DNA of 31,068 nt from Clostridiaceae bacterium UBA4839 (GCA_002400085.1 DHEX01000041.1:1-31068), one strand, 5' to 3'; positions 15,736 to 24,098 are shown, numbered from the stretch's first letter. Numbers and translations: made by a program. The notes: generated from the sequence alone by a model not told the origin.

Positions 15736-16962
15736 TTATATATTGGATGTATTTTCAATAATTTTAAGTATCAATTCATAAGCTTTTTCCATAGCAAAGG
15801 TTGGAATATATTCAAATTTCCCATGGAAATTGTGTCCGCCTGTAAAAAGATTCGGTGTAGGAAGTCCCATATAAGAAAGCCTTGCTCCATCTGTACCTCC
15901 TCTTATTGGAGTTATATTACATTTAATGCCTATTTCTTCATAAGATTTTTTTGCAATATCCACTACATACATGAAATCCTTAAACTTTCCCTTCATGTTG
16001 TAATACTGGTCGCACATATTAAGAGTAAATGTACCCTCACCATACTTTTTGTTAAGGTTATCCACAATCTCTTTAACAGTTTCTTTTCTCTTTTCAAAGT
16101 TTTCCTTGTCAAAATCTCTTATAATGTAATATAAAACTGTTTTTTCAACCTTCCCCATAATACCTACCATGTGGTAAAAGCCTTCATAACCTTCAGTCTT
16201 CTCAGGCACTTCATTTTCCGGAAGGCTCTTTATAAATTCATTTGAAAGGGTCGTTGAATTTATCATCTTATTTTTTGCAGAACCTGTATGAACGCTTCTC
16301 CCCTTTACAACAAGCTTAAATCCTGCTGCATTAAAGTTTTCATATGCAAATTCGCCAATTTCTCCACCATCTACAGTATATGCGAAATCTGCATTAAACT
16401 TTTTAACATCAAAGCGGTCAGCTCCCCGTCCTATTTCTTCATCTGGGGTAAAGCCAATTCTAACTTTCCCGTGCTTTATTTCCTTATGCTCCATAAGATA
16501 TTCTGCTGCAGAAATAATTTCTGCAACGCCTGCCTTATCATCTGCACCAAGGAGGGTCTTGCCATCCGTAACAATTAATGTTTTTCCAACATAATCCTTT
16601 AACTCAGAAAAATCCTTTGGTGATAATACTATATTTTCTTCTTTATTTAAAATAATATCCCTACCATCATAGTTTTCAACTAATCTTGGGTTCACATTCT
16701 CACCTGACACATCAGGAGATGTATCCATATGTGCAATAAACCCTACTGTCTTAACTTTTCTGTCCATATTTGATGGAATTGTGGCCATTAAATATCCGTT
16801 TTCATCAAGTGTAATCTCTTCAAGTCCTAAATTTTCAAGCTCCTTTTTCAGCTTCTTTGCAAATTCTATCTGCCCTTCTGTGCTTGGAAAGCTTTTTGAT
16901 TCTTCACAAGATTTAGTATCAAATTTTACATACCTTAAAAACCTATCTACAACCTTTGACAT
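15736..16962 (-). CDS. pepT: peptidase T (tripeptide aminopeptidase)
   Basis: The 408-residue M20B dinuclear zinc peptidase removes the N-terminal residue of tripeptides in the cytoplasm. Metal and catalytic motifs are His78-Met-Asp80-Thr-Ser-Pro-Asp, Gly-Ala-Asp141-Asp-Lys-Ala-Gly, Pro-Asp-Glu-Glu-Ile-Gly-Arg-Gly near 174-180, Asp-Gly-Gly-Glu, Arg-Gly-Gly-Thr-Asp-Gly-Ala and the final Gly-Gly-His-Asn-Phe-His-Gly. Spacing and length match PepT. GGAGGG precedes the ATG by 6 bases, and a good vegetative promoter lies at 17024-16996. It is the first gene of an operon with the M16C protease, a sensible pairing for peptide turnover. Confidence 0.95.
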   Translation of the reverse strand: MSKVVDRFLRYVKFDTKSCEESKSFPSTEGQIEFAKKLKKELENLGLEEITLDENGYLMATIPSNMDRKVKTVGFIAHMDTSPDVSGENVNPRLVENYDGRDIILNKEENIVLSPKDFSELKDYVGKTLIVTDGKTLLGADDKAGVAEIISAAEYLMEHKEIKHGKVRIGFTPDEEIGRGADRFDVKKFNADFAYTVDGGEIGEFAYENFNAAGFKLVVKGRSVHTGSAKNKMINSTTLSNEFIKSLPENEVPEKTEGYEGFYHMVGIMGKVEKTVLYYIIRDFDKENFEKRKETVKEIVDNLNKKYGEGTFTLNMCDQYYNMKGKFKDFMYVVDIAKKSYEEIGIKCNITPIRGGTDGARLSYMGLPTPNLFTGGHNFHGKFEYIPTFAMEKAYELILKIIENTSNI

Positions 16963-16995
16963 ATTATCCCTCCGTCTTCAAATTACATTAATAAC

Positions 16996-17024
16996 ATTAT
17001 ACTATTATTAACCAATTACAACAA
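16996..17024 (-). promoter_or_regulatory. vegetative promoter of the pepT operon
   Basis: On the minus strand TTGTTG (17024-17019), a 17-base spacer and TATAAT (17001-16996) lie about 34 bases before the pepT start. Transcription should begin near 16989. Confidence 0.7.
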
Positions 17025-17093
17025 ATAATATAATATAAAAAAACTGCAGCTCTAAATGCAAGTTAAAATCATCAATGAATAAATTACAGCGGA

Positions 17094-17242
17094 GATAAGA
17101 AAAATATATGGAATGAACATATGATAGGGAGCGGTCTTGACCGTTCCGCCCCCCCCGATTCCGTACATCACCCAGCGGGACGGTCAAGACCGTCCCCTAC
17201 AGCTGGCATGGTAAAGTGAATGGAATATATTTTTCTTATCGC
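17094..17242. repeat. nested palindrome block: two R2 cores inside R4 arms
   Basis: The R2 cores are GGAGCGGTC-TT-GACCGTTCC (17128-17147) and GGGACGGTC-AA-GACCGTCCC (17177-17196). Together they also form a larger inverted repeat across a C-rich run of eight C (17149-17156). Outside them, GATAAGAAAAATATAT (from about 17095) faces ATATATTTTTCTTATC (ending 17240), so the R2 pair sits inside another inverted repeat. The block lies in the 332-base gap between pepT and the AEC permease gene. The remainder of that gap holds the pepT promoter and repeat R4. Confidence 0.75.
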
Positions 17243-17280
17243 AGCGGTGTATTAAATATAAATTGCGAATTACAGGCATA
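17231..17280. repeat. R4 repeat, copy 1
   Basis: TTTCTTATC, GCGGTGTATTAAAT, TAAATTGCGAA and GGCAT follow in order and match 24231-24275 almost base for base, apart from a few substitutions and a 4-base gap. It ends 15 bases before the stop codon of the AEC gene. Confidence 0.7.
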
Positions 17281-17294
17281 AACTTGCCACACAC

Positions 17295-18230
17295 CTATCG
17301 CATTAAAATCATATACACAGGTATTAGTAACATGCCTACAATTGTGGTTACTGTAACCATCAAGGAAGCATACTCTCCATTTTGATTATATTCATTTGCT
17401 GCTATGGCAGATTGGGTGATTGCTGGCATTGCAGATTGAATTACAAATACGTTGTCCATAATTGAAGGGAAATTAAAAAAGCCCATAGTTATGTAAACTA
17501 TTGCAGGAGAAATGACAAATCTTCCTATTAAAACTGCTGCCATCTCTTTATTTAATTTCATCTTTTTAAGATCAGAATAGTAAATGGAACTTCCTATGAA
17601 GAAAACCGAAAGGGGCGTTGAAAGGTTGCCCATATATGTACAAGATTCCATAATAAATTGAGGAAGTTTAACACCTAATAAAACAAATACTACCGCAGCT
17701 ATAAAACCCATAAAAGGCGGTGTAAGTATATTTTTGATGTTTTTAAATAAAGAGCCTTTATTTAAAGCTCCTCCATCTCTTTTTATGCCGCTAATGCCAA
17801 TAGTCCAAAATATCGTTGTATTTCCAATGTAATATAAAAGTGCAAATGGAGTGCTTTCGGCTCCAAATAAAGCAATACTTACAGGAAGTCCAATAAATAT
17901 AGTATTGGATAAAGCAAATACAGCACAAAAAGTACCTCTTCTGTTTTCTGGGATCCTTATCGCTCTTGCTGTCACTTCAGCTATTAAATAAGTAATTATA
18001 ATAGTAACAAAAGGAATTAATATGCCTAAACCATACTTAATAAAATCACCCTTTGTAAAGTTTGACATTATGTTCGAAATCATCATAGCTGGAAGAGAAA
18101 CATTTACAACTATTTTACATATAGCTGTTTGAACTTCTTTTGTTATAACCCCTTTATATGCAAGTAAATAGCCTACAAATAAAAGTATTAAAATTACAAG
18201 TCCCCCTTGAATTCCTTTTAAAAATTCCAA
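17295..18230 (-). CDS. AEC-family membrane transporter
   Basis: The 311-residue protein has about ten hydrophobic helices and the layout of the auxin efflux carrier (AEC) family: N- and C-terminal five-helix bundles with helix-breaking prolines in Asn-Val-Ser-Leu-Pro-Ala-Met (residues 43-49) and Ala-Met-Pro-Ala-Ile (near 270). Bacterial relatives move organic acids such as malate, malonate or lactate, but the substrate cannot be told from sequence. TTG at 18230 is the start, with GGGGGG 7 bases before it. It begins 37 bases after the ECF S-component gene with no terminator between, so it may be the last gene of the cobalamin operon. Its own function need not concern cobalamin. Confidence 0.8.
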   Translation of the reverse strand: MEFLKGIQGGLVILILLFVGYLLAYKGVITKEVQTAICKIVVNVSLPAMMISNIMSNFTKGDFIKYGLGILIPFVTIIITYLIAEVTARAIRIPENRRGTFCAVFALSNTIFIGLPVSIALFGAESTPFALLYYIGNTTIFWTIGISGIKRDGGALNKGSLFKNIKNILTPPFMGFIAAVVFVLLGVKLPQFIMESCTYMGNLSTPLSVFFIGSSIYYSDLKKMKLNKEMAAVLIGRFVISPAIVYITMGFFNFPSIMDNVFVIQSAMPAITQSAIAANEYNQNGEYASLMVTVTTIVGMLLIPVYMILMR

Positions 18231-18267
18231 AAAAATACCCCCCTATGTCATATTATAATGTAAAGTT

Positions 18268-18948
18268 TTAATCCATATACTCCACCTTATTTTTCATAGT
18301 ATACCTTTTTAAAGCTTTAATTGAGTTTTTTCCAAATAAAGCTGCAAAAAAAACATTCCCCACAGCATGAACTGTATCAACAGGAAAGCTTGCAACAATT
18401 CCTATAAGCTCAGTATTTATTGTTATAGGAATTCCTGCTTGAACTATATACCACTGGTCCAGTATTATTCCAAAAATATATCCCCAAATCCCTAAAAGCA
18501 GTATAAAAGGTTTCCCTTCAATCTTATCAGATTTATTTTGAAAAATGCCAAAAAATGCTCCACATAATCCCCAGCCCATCATCTGCCAAAGTGTCCACGG
18601 ACCATGGCCCAAAAAAAAGTTTGAAATGAATGCACACATATTTCCAACCATAAATCCATTTACAGGGCCAAGAGTAAGCCCTGAAACTGCGCATATAAAT
18701 GTGACAGGCTGAAGTCCAGGAATCGCTGCAAAGGGAACTCTTAATACCCCTCCTAAAGCTGACATAGTTGCAACTGCTGCCATAGTTTTAGCATCCATAT
18801 TCCCTGTTTCAAAAAGAGTAAAAAAAGCAGTTATTAAAAAAATAATTGAAATTAGGACTGCCTTTTCTAAATCTATATTAAGATAAGTCATAACTATAGT
18901 TGAAATAACAAAGCATAAAATTACTATAACTCCAACTTTTTTTTTCAT
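18268..18948 (-). CDS. ECF transporter S component, probably cobalamin-specific
   Basis: The 226-residue integral membrane protein has about six helices and the small-residue-rich segment Ala-Leu-Gly-Gly-Val-Leu-Arg-Val-Pro-Phe typical of the substrate-binding S components of energy-coupling-factor transporters. Pro-Gly-Leu-Gln-Pro-Val-Thr-Phe and a Gly-His-Gly-Pro-Trp-Thr-Leu-Trp-Gln-Met-Met-Gly-Trp-Gly motif follow. ATG overlaps the stop of the EcfA gene by 4 bases (ATGA), so translation is coupled. Together with dedicated EcfA and EcfT this is a group I arrangement like the CbrT-CbrU-CbrV cobalamin system. The upstream B12 riboswitch points to cobalamin or a precursor. Specificity is inferred from context, not from binding residues. 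Confidence 0.85.
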   Translation of the reverse strand: MKKKVGVIVILCFVISTIVMTYLNIDLEKAVLISIIFLITAFFTLFETGNMDAKTMAAVATMSALGGVLRVPFAAIPGLQPVTFICAVSGLTLGPVNGFMVGNMCAFISNFFLGHGPWTLWQMMGWGLCGAFFGIFQNKSDKIEGKPFILLLGIWGYIFGIILDQWYIVQAGIPITINTELIGIVASFPVDTVHAVGNVFFAALFGKNSIKALKRYTMKNKVEYMD

Positions 18949-20564
18949 TTAACCACCTTCAAAAGCAGCGCTGCATCCTTTGATTTAATAACCCTTGCTT
19001 TCCCCTTAAATACTCTTGATATAAGCGGAGAATAATATGTTGAATCAAAAAGTATATCGCTGGATAATCCCTGTGCAATAATTTCTCCATTAAATAAAAG
19101 CATAGTTCTATCAGAATAATCCCCTGCAAAATCTGCATCATGAGTTATTATTACAATGGTTTTCCCGTCACTTTTCATTTTTTCAATTATGCTTCCCAAA
19201 TTTTCTTTTTGTGCTCCATCCATTCCCCTTGTTGGTTCATCTAAAATTAAAATTTCGGGATTTGAAACAATAGTACATGCAATTGCCACCCTTTGCTTTT
19301 CTCCGCCGCTTAAATCCCTTGGGTTTTTATCCTCTACCTCTGTTAAATTCATACTTTTAATCACATCATTAACTCTTTTTTTATCATATTCTCCAATATT
19401 TTTTAATGTATAGGAAACTTCATCAAAAACTGTATCCCGTCCAAAATAATCATTAGGATTTTGTGAAAGATAACCTACTTTTTTAATTCTTTCCTCTATA
19501 TTTAATTTAGATATATCCTTCCCATTTATATATATATTTCCCTTATACCTATCTATAACCCCTGCAATTATTTTAAAAAGTGTGCTTTTCCCTGCCCCAT
19601 TTTCTCCCATTACAGCTAAAACCTCTCCCTTTTTTAAGTTGAAGTTTATATCCCTAAGGACTTTTTTACCTTTTTCATATTCGAAACTAAGCTTTTTTAC
19701 TTCTATTAAAACTTCCCCTTCAGGAGAACTTATACTTTCAATTTCATTAAAAACCCTATCTTTAATAAGATGCCTTCCTTCCTTAACATTTACAGGTAAC
19801 TCCTTATATCCTGCATTTTTAAATATATAGGAAATGTTAGGGAGAAAATAATTTTTATCTATAAAGGGAGGTATCCTATGAGGGCTTCCTTCCCCCACTA
19901 TTTCCCCTTTATCCATAAAAATAATCCTGTCTGCCATATCAAAGCATTTATCAAGCCTTTGCTCTACGAGAATTACTGTTATTCCAAAATCCCTGTTAAG
20001 TTTTTTAATAGAATTTAATACATCCTCTGCCCCTATAGGGTCAAGCTGTGATATTGGCTCATCAAACATAATTACTTCAGGCCTCATAGCAAGTACAGAG
20101 GCTATAGCTACCCTTTGCTTTTCTCCCCCTGAAATTTCAGAAGTTCCTCTTTCTTTTATATTTTCAATTCCAAGAAGTGACATAACCTCAGCTACATTTC
20201 TTCTCATAGAATTATAATCCATATTCAAATTTTCAAGTCCAAAAGCAATTTCTCTTTCTACATTTTCAAGTACAATTTGCTTTTCTGGATGTTGAAACAC
20301 CATCCCTATATTTTTTACTATATCTTCTTTTTTCATATCCTTAATTAATTTATTTTTTATAAAAACCTGTCCTTTGATTTTTCCACCATAAAAATCAGGA
20401 ACAGTTCTGTTGAATAGTCTTAAAAGCGTTGATTTTCCACAGCCAGATGGTCCAACAATTAAAACAAACTCTCCTTCATTTATTTTTAAATTTATATTTT
20501 TTATAGCAGGCTTATCTGTTTCAGGATAATAATAAGTTACATCTTTTGCTTCTAATATTTCCAT
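18945..20564 (-). CDS. ECF transporter ATPase with two fused ABC domains
   Basis: The 539-residue cytoplasmic protein is two ATP-binding cassettes in one chain, doing the work of EcfA and EcfA'. Domain 1 (about 1-235) has Walker A Gly-Pro-Ser-Gly-Cys-Gly-Lys-Ser-Thr, signature Ser-Gly-Gly-Glu-Lys-Gln-Arg-Val and Walker B Val-Ile-Met-Phe-Asp-Glu-Pro. Domain 2 (about 285-500) has Gly-Glu-Asn-Gly-Ala-Gly-Lys-Ser-Thr, Leu-Ser-Gly-Gly-Glu-Lys-Gln-Arg and Ile-Leu-Ile-Leu-Asp-Glu-Pro-Thr. Both sites look intact. ATG at 20564 lies inside the end of the EcfT gene (13-base overlap), with GGGGG 8 bases before it, and the stop overlaps the S-component start. It powers uptake by the neighbouring T and S subunits. 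Confidence 0.95.
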   Translation of the reverse strand: MEILEAKDVTYYYPETDKPAIKNINLKINEGEFVLIVGPSGCGKSTLLRLFNRTVPDFYGGKIKGQVFIKNKLIKDMKKEDIVKNIGMVFQHPEKQIVLENVEREIAFGLENLNMDYNSMRRNVAEVMSLLGIENIKERGTSEISGGEKQRVAIASVLAMRPEVIMFDEPISQLDPIGAEDVLNSIKKLNRDFGITVILVEQRLDKCFDMADRIIFMDKGEIVGEGSPHRIPPFIDKNYFLPNISYIFKNAGYKELPVNVKEGRHLIKDRVFNEIESISSPEGEVLIEVKKLSFEYEKGKKVLRDINFNLKKGEVLAVMGENGAGKSTLFKIIAGVIDRYKGNIYINGKDISKLNIEERIKKVGYLSQNPNDYFGRDTVFDEVSYTLKNIGEYDKKRVNDVIKSMNLTEVEDKNPRDLSGGEKQRVAIACTIVSNPEILILDEPTRGMDGAQKENLGSIIEKMKSDGKTIVIITHDADFAGDYSDRTMLLFNGEIIAQGLSSDILFDSTYYSPLISRVFKGKARVIKSKDAALLLKVVK

Positions 20565-21454
20565 TTTTTAAACCCCCAATTTATAAATGCAGGAATAAAG
20601 AAGAGTAAAACCATTACATATCCATAAATATTTGCTGTTTTAAAAGGGTTATCACATTTAGGATAATAATTCATTGTATTTAACCCCTCGGAGTTAATAA
20701 TTCCCATATAAGCAAAAATACCTATACAGACAAATACATATACAAAATCCCAAAAACCCATCTTTTCATTAAAATAAGTGCTTCTTTTTCCTATACCATA
20801 TCCTCTTGAATACATGGATTCAGCCATATCTCCTGAATCTTCAAGGCTTGATATAAAAAGAATATTAACTATGTTTCCATAGTTTTTTACTTTATTTTTA
20901 ATTCCCTTATTTAAAATTTCTCCTCCCCTTAGCTTTTCTGCTTCAACTACACTTCTATAAGATTTCATAATTTGAGGAAAAAGTCTTATGGTCATACTCA
21001 TTAATAAAGCAGATTTTTTCATGAATTTAGAAAAAAAAGTAAAAGTTCTATCTGGGTTTATTACCATATTAAAAAAACCACATACCATTACAACACATAC
21101 CATTCTCAAGCCAATTACAATGCCATATAAAACAGCCTCTGATGTAATCCTTACTCTCCCAAGCACAGGTATGTTAAAATGCCCATTATAAATAACTGTT
21201 GATCCGTTTTTTACTAGAAGAGGATTTAAAATCATAATTAAAAAAGCAAAGGGGAATATAATTTCCCCATACTTTAAAATCTCATTTAAGCATCCATCAA
21301 AATAAGATAGTAAAAGCAGGGATAAAAATACACCCATAAGATACAGTGGATTATCAATTGTAAGAAAAGCTGCTATATAAAGTACAATTAAAGAAATACC
21401 AGAAACAGGATGAAGCCTTTGAAGAAAAGTATCCCTTTTTTTATATGTGAGCAT
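20552..21454 (-). CDS. ECF transporter transmembrane subunit EcfT
   Basis: The 300-residue membrane protein has about five to six helices and the C-terminal coupling helices of EcfT. The two short motifs that contact the ATPases appear as Leu-Arg-Gly (Glu-Lys-Leu-Arg-Gly-Gly-Glu) and Ser-Arg-Gly (Met-Tyr-Ser-Arg-Gly-Tyr-Gly), close to the canonical Ala-Arg-Gly. The frame is open back to a TTG at 21475, but GAAGGG six bases before the ATG at 21454 decides the start. It overlaps the EcfA gene by 13 bases. Upstream, repeat R1d separates it from the secreted alpha/alpha-repeat protein gene, so its level may be set apart from that of the first two genes. Confidence 0.9.
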   Translation of the reverse strand: MLTYKKRDTFLQRLHPVSGISLIVLYIAAFLTIDNPLYLMGVFLSLLLLSYFDGCLNEILKYGEIIFPFAFLIMILNPLLVKNGSTVIYNGHFNIPVLGRVRITSEAVLYGIVIGLRMVCVVMVCGFFNMVINPDRTFTFFSKFMKKSALLMSMTIRLFPQIMKSYRSVVEAEKLRGGEILNKGIKNKVKNYGNIVNILFISSLEDSGDMAESMYSRGYGIGKRSTYFNEKMGFWDFVYVFVCIGIFAYMGIINSEGLNTMNYYPKCDNPFKTANIYGYVMVLLFFIPAFINWGFKKWKY

Positions 21455-21471
21455 AATTATCCCTTCTTTTA

Positions 21472-21558
21472 TCAAGTGATTCTTAGAAGAACCAATCTAT
21501 AGGTGCAGCTGTTGTAATGCTCCGCCTTAGGCGGGGTATTACAATTAACAGCCATTGA
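21472..21558 (-). repeat. R1 repeat, copy d, inside the cobalamin operon
   Basis: The minus-strand order is CAATGGCTG, GTAATACCCCGCC-TAA-GGCGGAGCATTAC, AGCTGC and TTCTTCTAAGAATCACTTGA. The inner hairpin is the strongest of the family (GTAAT and CCGCC stems). It lies between the stop of the secreted protein gene (21565) and the ribosome binding site of EcfT, and has no T-run after the stem. This is the only copy seen between co-directional genes of one operon. Confidence 0.8.
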
Positions 21559-21564
21559 ATTAAA

Positions 21565-23076
21565 TTATTTATTTAGCTCTAAAAACATATTCTTGTTGTT
21601 TTTGTATGTTGCAAGAGCCTGAAGAGACTGATTAGTTGATATATCACTAAAGGACTTATCAGATTTTTCATGTTTAAATTCGCCCTTGTCGTTTGAATAA
21701 AGCAATACTTCATCAATAAGCTCATGCCCGTTTATTTTGTACTCATTTAAATCATCCTTTGCACATACTGCTGCCATAAGAATCTGATCTAAAGATTCCA
21801 CATTTTCTCCCCATGGGAAAACTCCTGTCTTTATTACATTCTTAATATAGGAAAGCGCTTCTGCTACATCCTTATCTTTTCCTGCCATAGTCATTGCCTC
21901 TACAGCCATTGAAGTTAAATCTACATCACTTGGAAAACCTTCTCCATAAGTAAATCCGCCATCTTTATTTTTAAAGCCTGAAAGAAATTTAAATGCAGCG
22001 TCCTTATCATAGCTCTCACCTACTGACTCTAAAGCAATAATTCCCCATATAGTTTGGTTTGGATAATTGTCCTCATCTGTTAATCTCTTTTTAACCTCTT
22101 CAACATAATTTATGCCTTCAAAGTTTTTAACATCAACACCTAAAGCTGAAAGTGAAAGCAAATCCTTAGCATAATCAGCTACTGTATATTTTCCAATATT
22201 TTTTTTGACATCTTCTTTTTTGTTATCTATAAAACTTTTTCCATCCCTATTGAGTACATCTGATTTAACATCTGTGCCTGCCATTTTAAGAGCAACTATA
22301 TCCCAGTCATTAATTTCTTTCTTGTTTTGAACTGATTTTATTGAACCTTCATAAACCTTATTTAAATCATTTTTTACAGTTACAGCCTTTAATTTCCACC
22401 CATCATAGTTAGTTGAGCTTAAGTCATTTCTAACCCAAGTGTCTATTATATAATTTCCAGGTGTTTTAATGCTGTAATTTAAATTCTTACCATATTCAGT
22501 AAGATCATTTTTCCATTTATTTTCTGCAGGATTATATAAATGAAGCTTTAAATTATAATTGCCTCCATTTATAGAAATTTCTTCATTTGGATTTAATTCA
22601 GTTTTGTTTATATTAAGTGCTTTATCTGTTTTAACAAATCCATTTTTAACGCAAGCAAATGAAAATGCATAGTATGAATCATAACTTCCATTTGCATTAT
22701 GATATTTTCCTGTTTCTTTCCCAGCACTTTTTACCCATAAGGAAGCTTTATAATTTCCTAATTCAAATTTCTTGTTGAAATTAACAAAGTAAGGATCTTC
22801 TGAGTAAACAGCATCTGAATAATCGTGAGCGCTTTCCCATTTGTTTTCTCCAACTTTTGAAATCCATAATTTATACTGAACCTTTCCATAATAATTAGAT
22901 GAAAAAGCATAAACTCCTTGGTCTTCCCCCTCTAAAAGAGGAGCATGTTCAAGGCCAACCCATGAAATTTTAGGAAGCTTTTCTTCTGCTGCAAAAGATT
23001 TATTAAACTTTGGTAATAAGCAAAATACCATTAAAAATGATAGTAATAAGCTTGTAATTTTTTTAAACTTTTTCAT
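21565..23076 (-). CDS. secreted protein with beta domains and prenyltransferase-like alpha/alpha repeats
   Basis: The 503-residue protein has a signal peptide (two-lysine n-region, hydrophobic 9-22, likely cut after Ser-Phe-Ala-Ala near 31) and no lipobox. Residues 35-240 hold two or three Tyr/Trp-rich beta modules (Val-Gln-Tyr-Lys-Leu-Trp-Ile and Pro-Gly-Asn-Tyr-Ile-Ile-Asp-Thr-Trp-Val). Residues about 245-503 show helical repeats of the prenyltransferase/squalene-cyclase kind: Asp-Trp-Asp-Ile-Val-Ala-Leu, Gln-Thr-Ile-Trp-Gly-Ile-Ile-Ala-Leu-Glu, Lys-Asp-Gly-Gly-Phe-Thr-Tyr-Gly, Asp-Leu-Thr-Ser-Met-Ala-Val-Glu-Ala and Thr-Asn-Gln-Ser-Leu-Gln-Ala-Leu. The alpha domain of transcobalamin has this fold. 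GGAGG precedes the ATG, and the gene begins 14 bases after the DUF4430 gene, under the same riboswitch. A role in binding corrinoid outside the cell is inference. Confidence 0.8.
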   Translation of the reverse strand: MKKFKKITSLLLSFLMVFCLLPKFNKSFAAEEKLPKISWVGLEHAPLLEGEDQGVYAFSSNYYGKVQYKLWISKVGENKWESAHDYSDAVYSEDPYFVNFNKKFELGNYKASLWVKSAGKETGKYHNANGSYDSYYAFSFACVKNGFVKTDKALNINKTELNPNEEISINGGNYNLKLHLYNPAENKWKNDLTEYGKNLNYSIKTPGNYIIDTWVRNDLSSTNYDGWKLKAVTVKNDLNKVYEGSIKSVQNKKEINDWDIVALKMAGTDVKSDVLNRDGKSFIDNKKEDVKKNIGKYTVADYAKDLLSLSALGVDVKNFEGINYVEEVKKRLTDEDNYPNQTIWGIIALESVGESYDKDAAFKFLSGFKNKDGGFTYGEGFPSDVDLTSMAVEAMTMAGKDKDVAEALSYIKNVIKTGVFPWGENVESLDQILMAAVCAKDDLNEYKINGHELIDEVLLYSNDKGEFKHEKSDKSFSDISTNQSLQALATYKNNKNMFLELNK

Positions 23077-23090
23077 ACTTTATCCTCCAT

Positions 23091-23828
23091 TTATCCTCTC
23101 ATTTCCCTTTTATCCCACTCATGTAAATCTAAAATAATCTTATCCCCTTTTTTAGGGTAAATATCATTCGTACCCTTGCCAACCTTTTCACCATTTACAT
23201 AAACAAACCAATCAATTCCCATTACATTATTTTTTTTCTGTTTTTCTGTCATCTTAGATTTTGGAATTGGGGATAGGTTTTCATAACCATTAATTGAACA
23301 GATAAAACCTCCCTTATCACTTACATTTGTGTTTTCCCTCAAATAATCCATAAGAGACTTTTTTTCTGATACTTCTATATCTTTTTTAAATATAACTTCA
23401 GACTTTTCTCCGAAATAACCTTTTAAATTCTTTGATACAATTAAATTGAAAGTTGTATTGCTATTTTTTGCTCCACTTGAAGATTTATTCCCTGTAGAGC
23501 TATTTGCTGTATTGCTTGAAGAATTATTTGAGCTGCTTTGCTTTGAATTACCTGCATTAGAAGATGAACCATTACTTTTGCCGCTGACATTAGTGTTAGA
23601 ACTTTGATTTGAGGCTGCTGCATCCTTTGGGTTATTTTTTGATTCATCTTTGCCTTCTTTTTTACTTTCTTCCTCATTATTGCTTTGCTCTTCAGCCTTT
23701 ACTTCCTCTTTTACCTTGCTATCCTTTTTAGAGCTGCTTGAACCACTGCATCCCAAAAAAGATAAGGATAAAGATAAAAGAAGTAAAATAGAAATTAAAG
23801 ATCTTTTTTTATTAATTTTTTTATTAAT
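23091..23828 (-). CDS. lipoprotein with DUF4430 (transcobalamin beta-like) domain, apparent ATT start
   Basis: The product of about 245 residues has a lipoprotein signal: a lysine-rich start, a Leu/Ser-rich hydrophobic stretch, and Ser-Phe-Leu-Gly-Cys just before the Ser tract. A Ser/Asn/Gly/Lys-rich tether of about 95 residues follows. The C-terminal 115 residues match DUF4430: Ser-Leu-Met-Asp-Tyr-Leu-Arg-Glu-Asn, Gly-Phe-Ile-Cys-Ser-Ile-Asn-Gly-Tyr, Trp-Phe-Val-Tyr-Val-Asn-Gly-Glu and Lys-Lys-Gly-Asp-Lys-Ile. The frame has no ATG, GTG or TTG before the signal peptide. TTG at 23756 would remove it and has no ribosome binding site. GGGAGG lies 7 bases before ATT at 23828 (another ATT is at 23831), so an ATT start is the best reading. 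It is the first gene after the cobalamin riboswitch. Confidence 0.8.
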   Translation of the reverse strand: MNKKINKKRSLISILLLLSLSLSFLGCSGSSSSKKDSKVKEEVKAEEQSNNEEESKKEGKDESKNNPKDAAASNQSSNTNVSGKSNGSSSNAGNSKQSSSNNSSSNTANSSTGNKSSSGAKNSNTTFNLIVSKNLKGYFGEKSEVIFKKDIEVSEKKSLMDYLRENTNVSDKGGFICSINGYENLSPIPKSKMTEKQKKNNVMGIDWFVYVNGEKVGKGTNDIYPKKGDKIILDLHEWDKREMRG

Positions 23829-23870
23829 AATGTTTCCTCCCTTCTTATAGAAACTTTTGGAGGGCTAAAA

Positions 23871-23900
23871 TAAAAAGTCCGCATCAATCGGATGCGGGCT
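23871..23900 (-). terminator. intrinsic terminator of the cobalamin riboswitch
   Basis: On the minus strand GCCCGCATC (from 23899) pairs with GATGCGGAC across CGATT, giving 9 to 10 pairs, followed by five T. It lies between the aptamer and the first start codon, so cobalamin binding probably favours termination. A second hairpin, CTTATTT/AAATAAG (about 23901-23921), directly precedes it and may take part in the switch. Confidence 0.85.
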
Positions 23901-23949
23901 TATTTCCAGTTAAAAATAAGTTTCCCTTCCCTCCGAAGGTCTCTTTTAA

Positions 23950-24098
23950 TAATACAGGCAGGTTTCCTGGCTTGTGATTCATCTTACTACCCGGCCTTCC
24001 CATAAGGTGGCATTGTCGGGGTTCATCCTCACATACAGTAGCAGAGGGCTGCTGCGGATTTAAACCGCATTCCCTTTTAACCTAAAAATTAGGCACCC
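23950..24098 (-). promoter_or_regulatory. cobalamin (B12) riboswitch aptamer
   Basis: Read on the minus strand from 24098 to 23950 the segment has the cobalamin aptamer landmarks in order: GGTGCC at the 5' end, AAAAGGGAAT, the GCGGT/ATCCGC stem, GCAGCCC with CTGCTACTG, GAACCCCGACAATGCCAC, TATGGGAAGGC and finally the B12 box AAGCCAGGAAACCTGCC (23973-23957). This is the standard core. It controls the six downstream genes through the terminator at 23871-23900. Confidence 0.97.

Noticed and set aside
15652..16134. 160-codon open frame on the plus strand over the M16C and pepT genes
   Set aside because: It lies antisense to two well-supported genes, has no ribosome binding site and its product is low-complexity and rich in Phe, Ile and Lys, as expected for the reverse of AT-rich coding DNA.
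21490..21550. Terminator within the cobalamin operon
   Set aside because: The hairpin is strong but no T-run follows in the direction of transcription, and the same element recurs as repeat R1.
23091..23756. TTG start for the DUF4430 lipoprotein
   Set aside because: It would begin right at the lipobox, remove the signal peptide and has no ribosome binding site, whereas GGGAGG lies upstream of the ATT at 23828.
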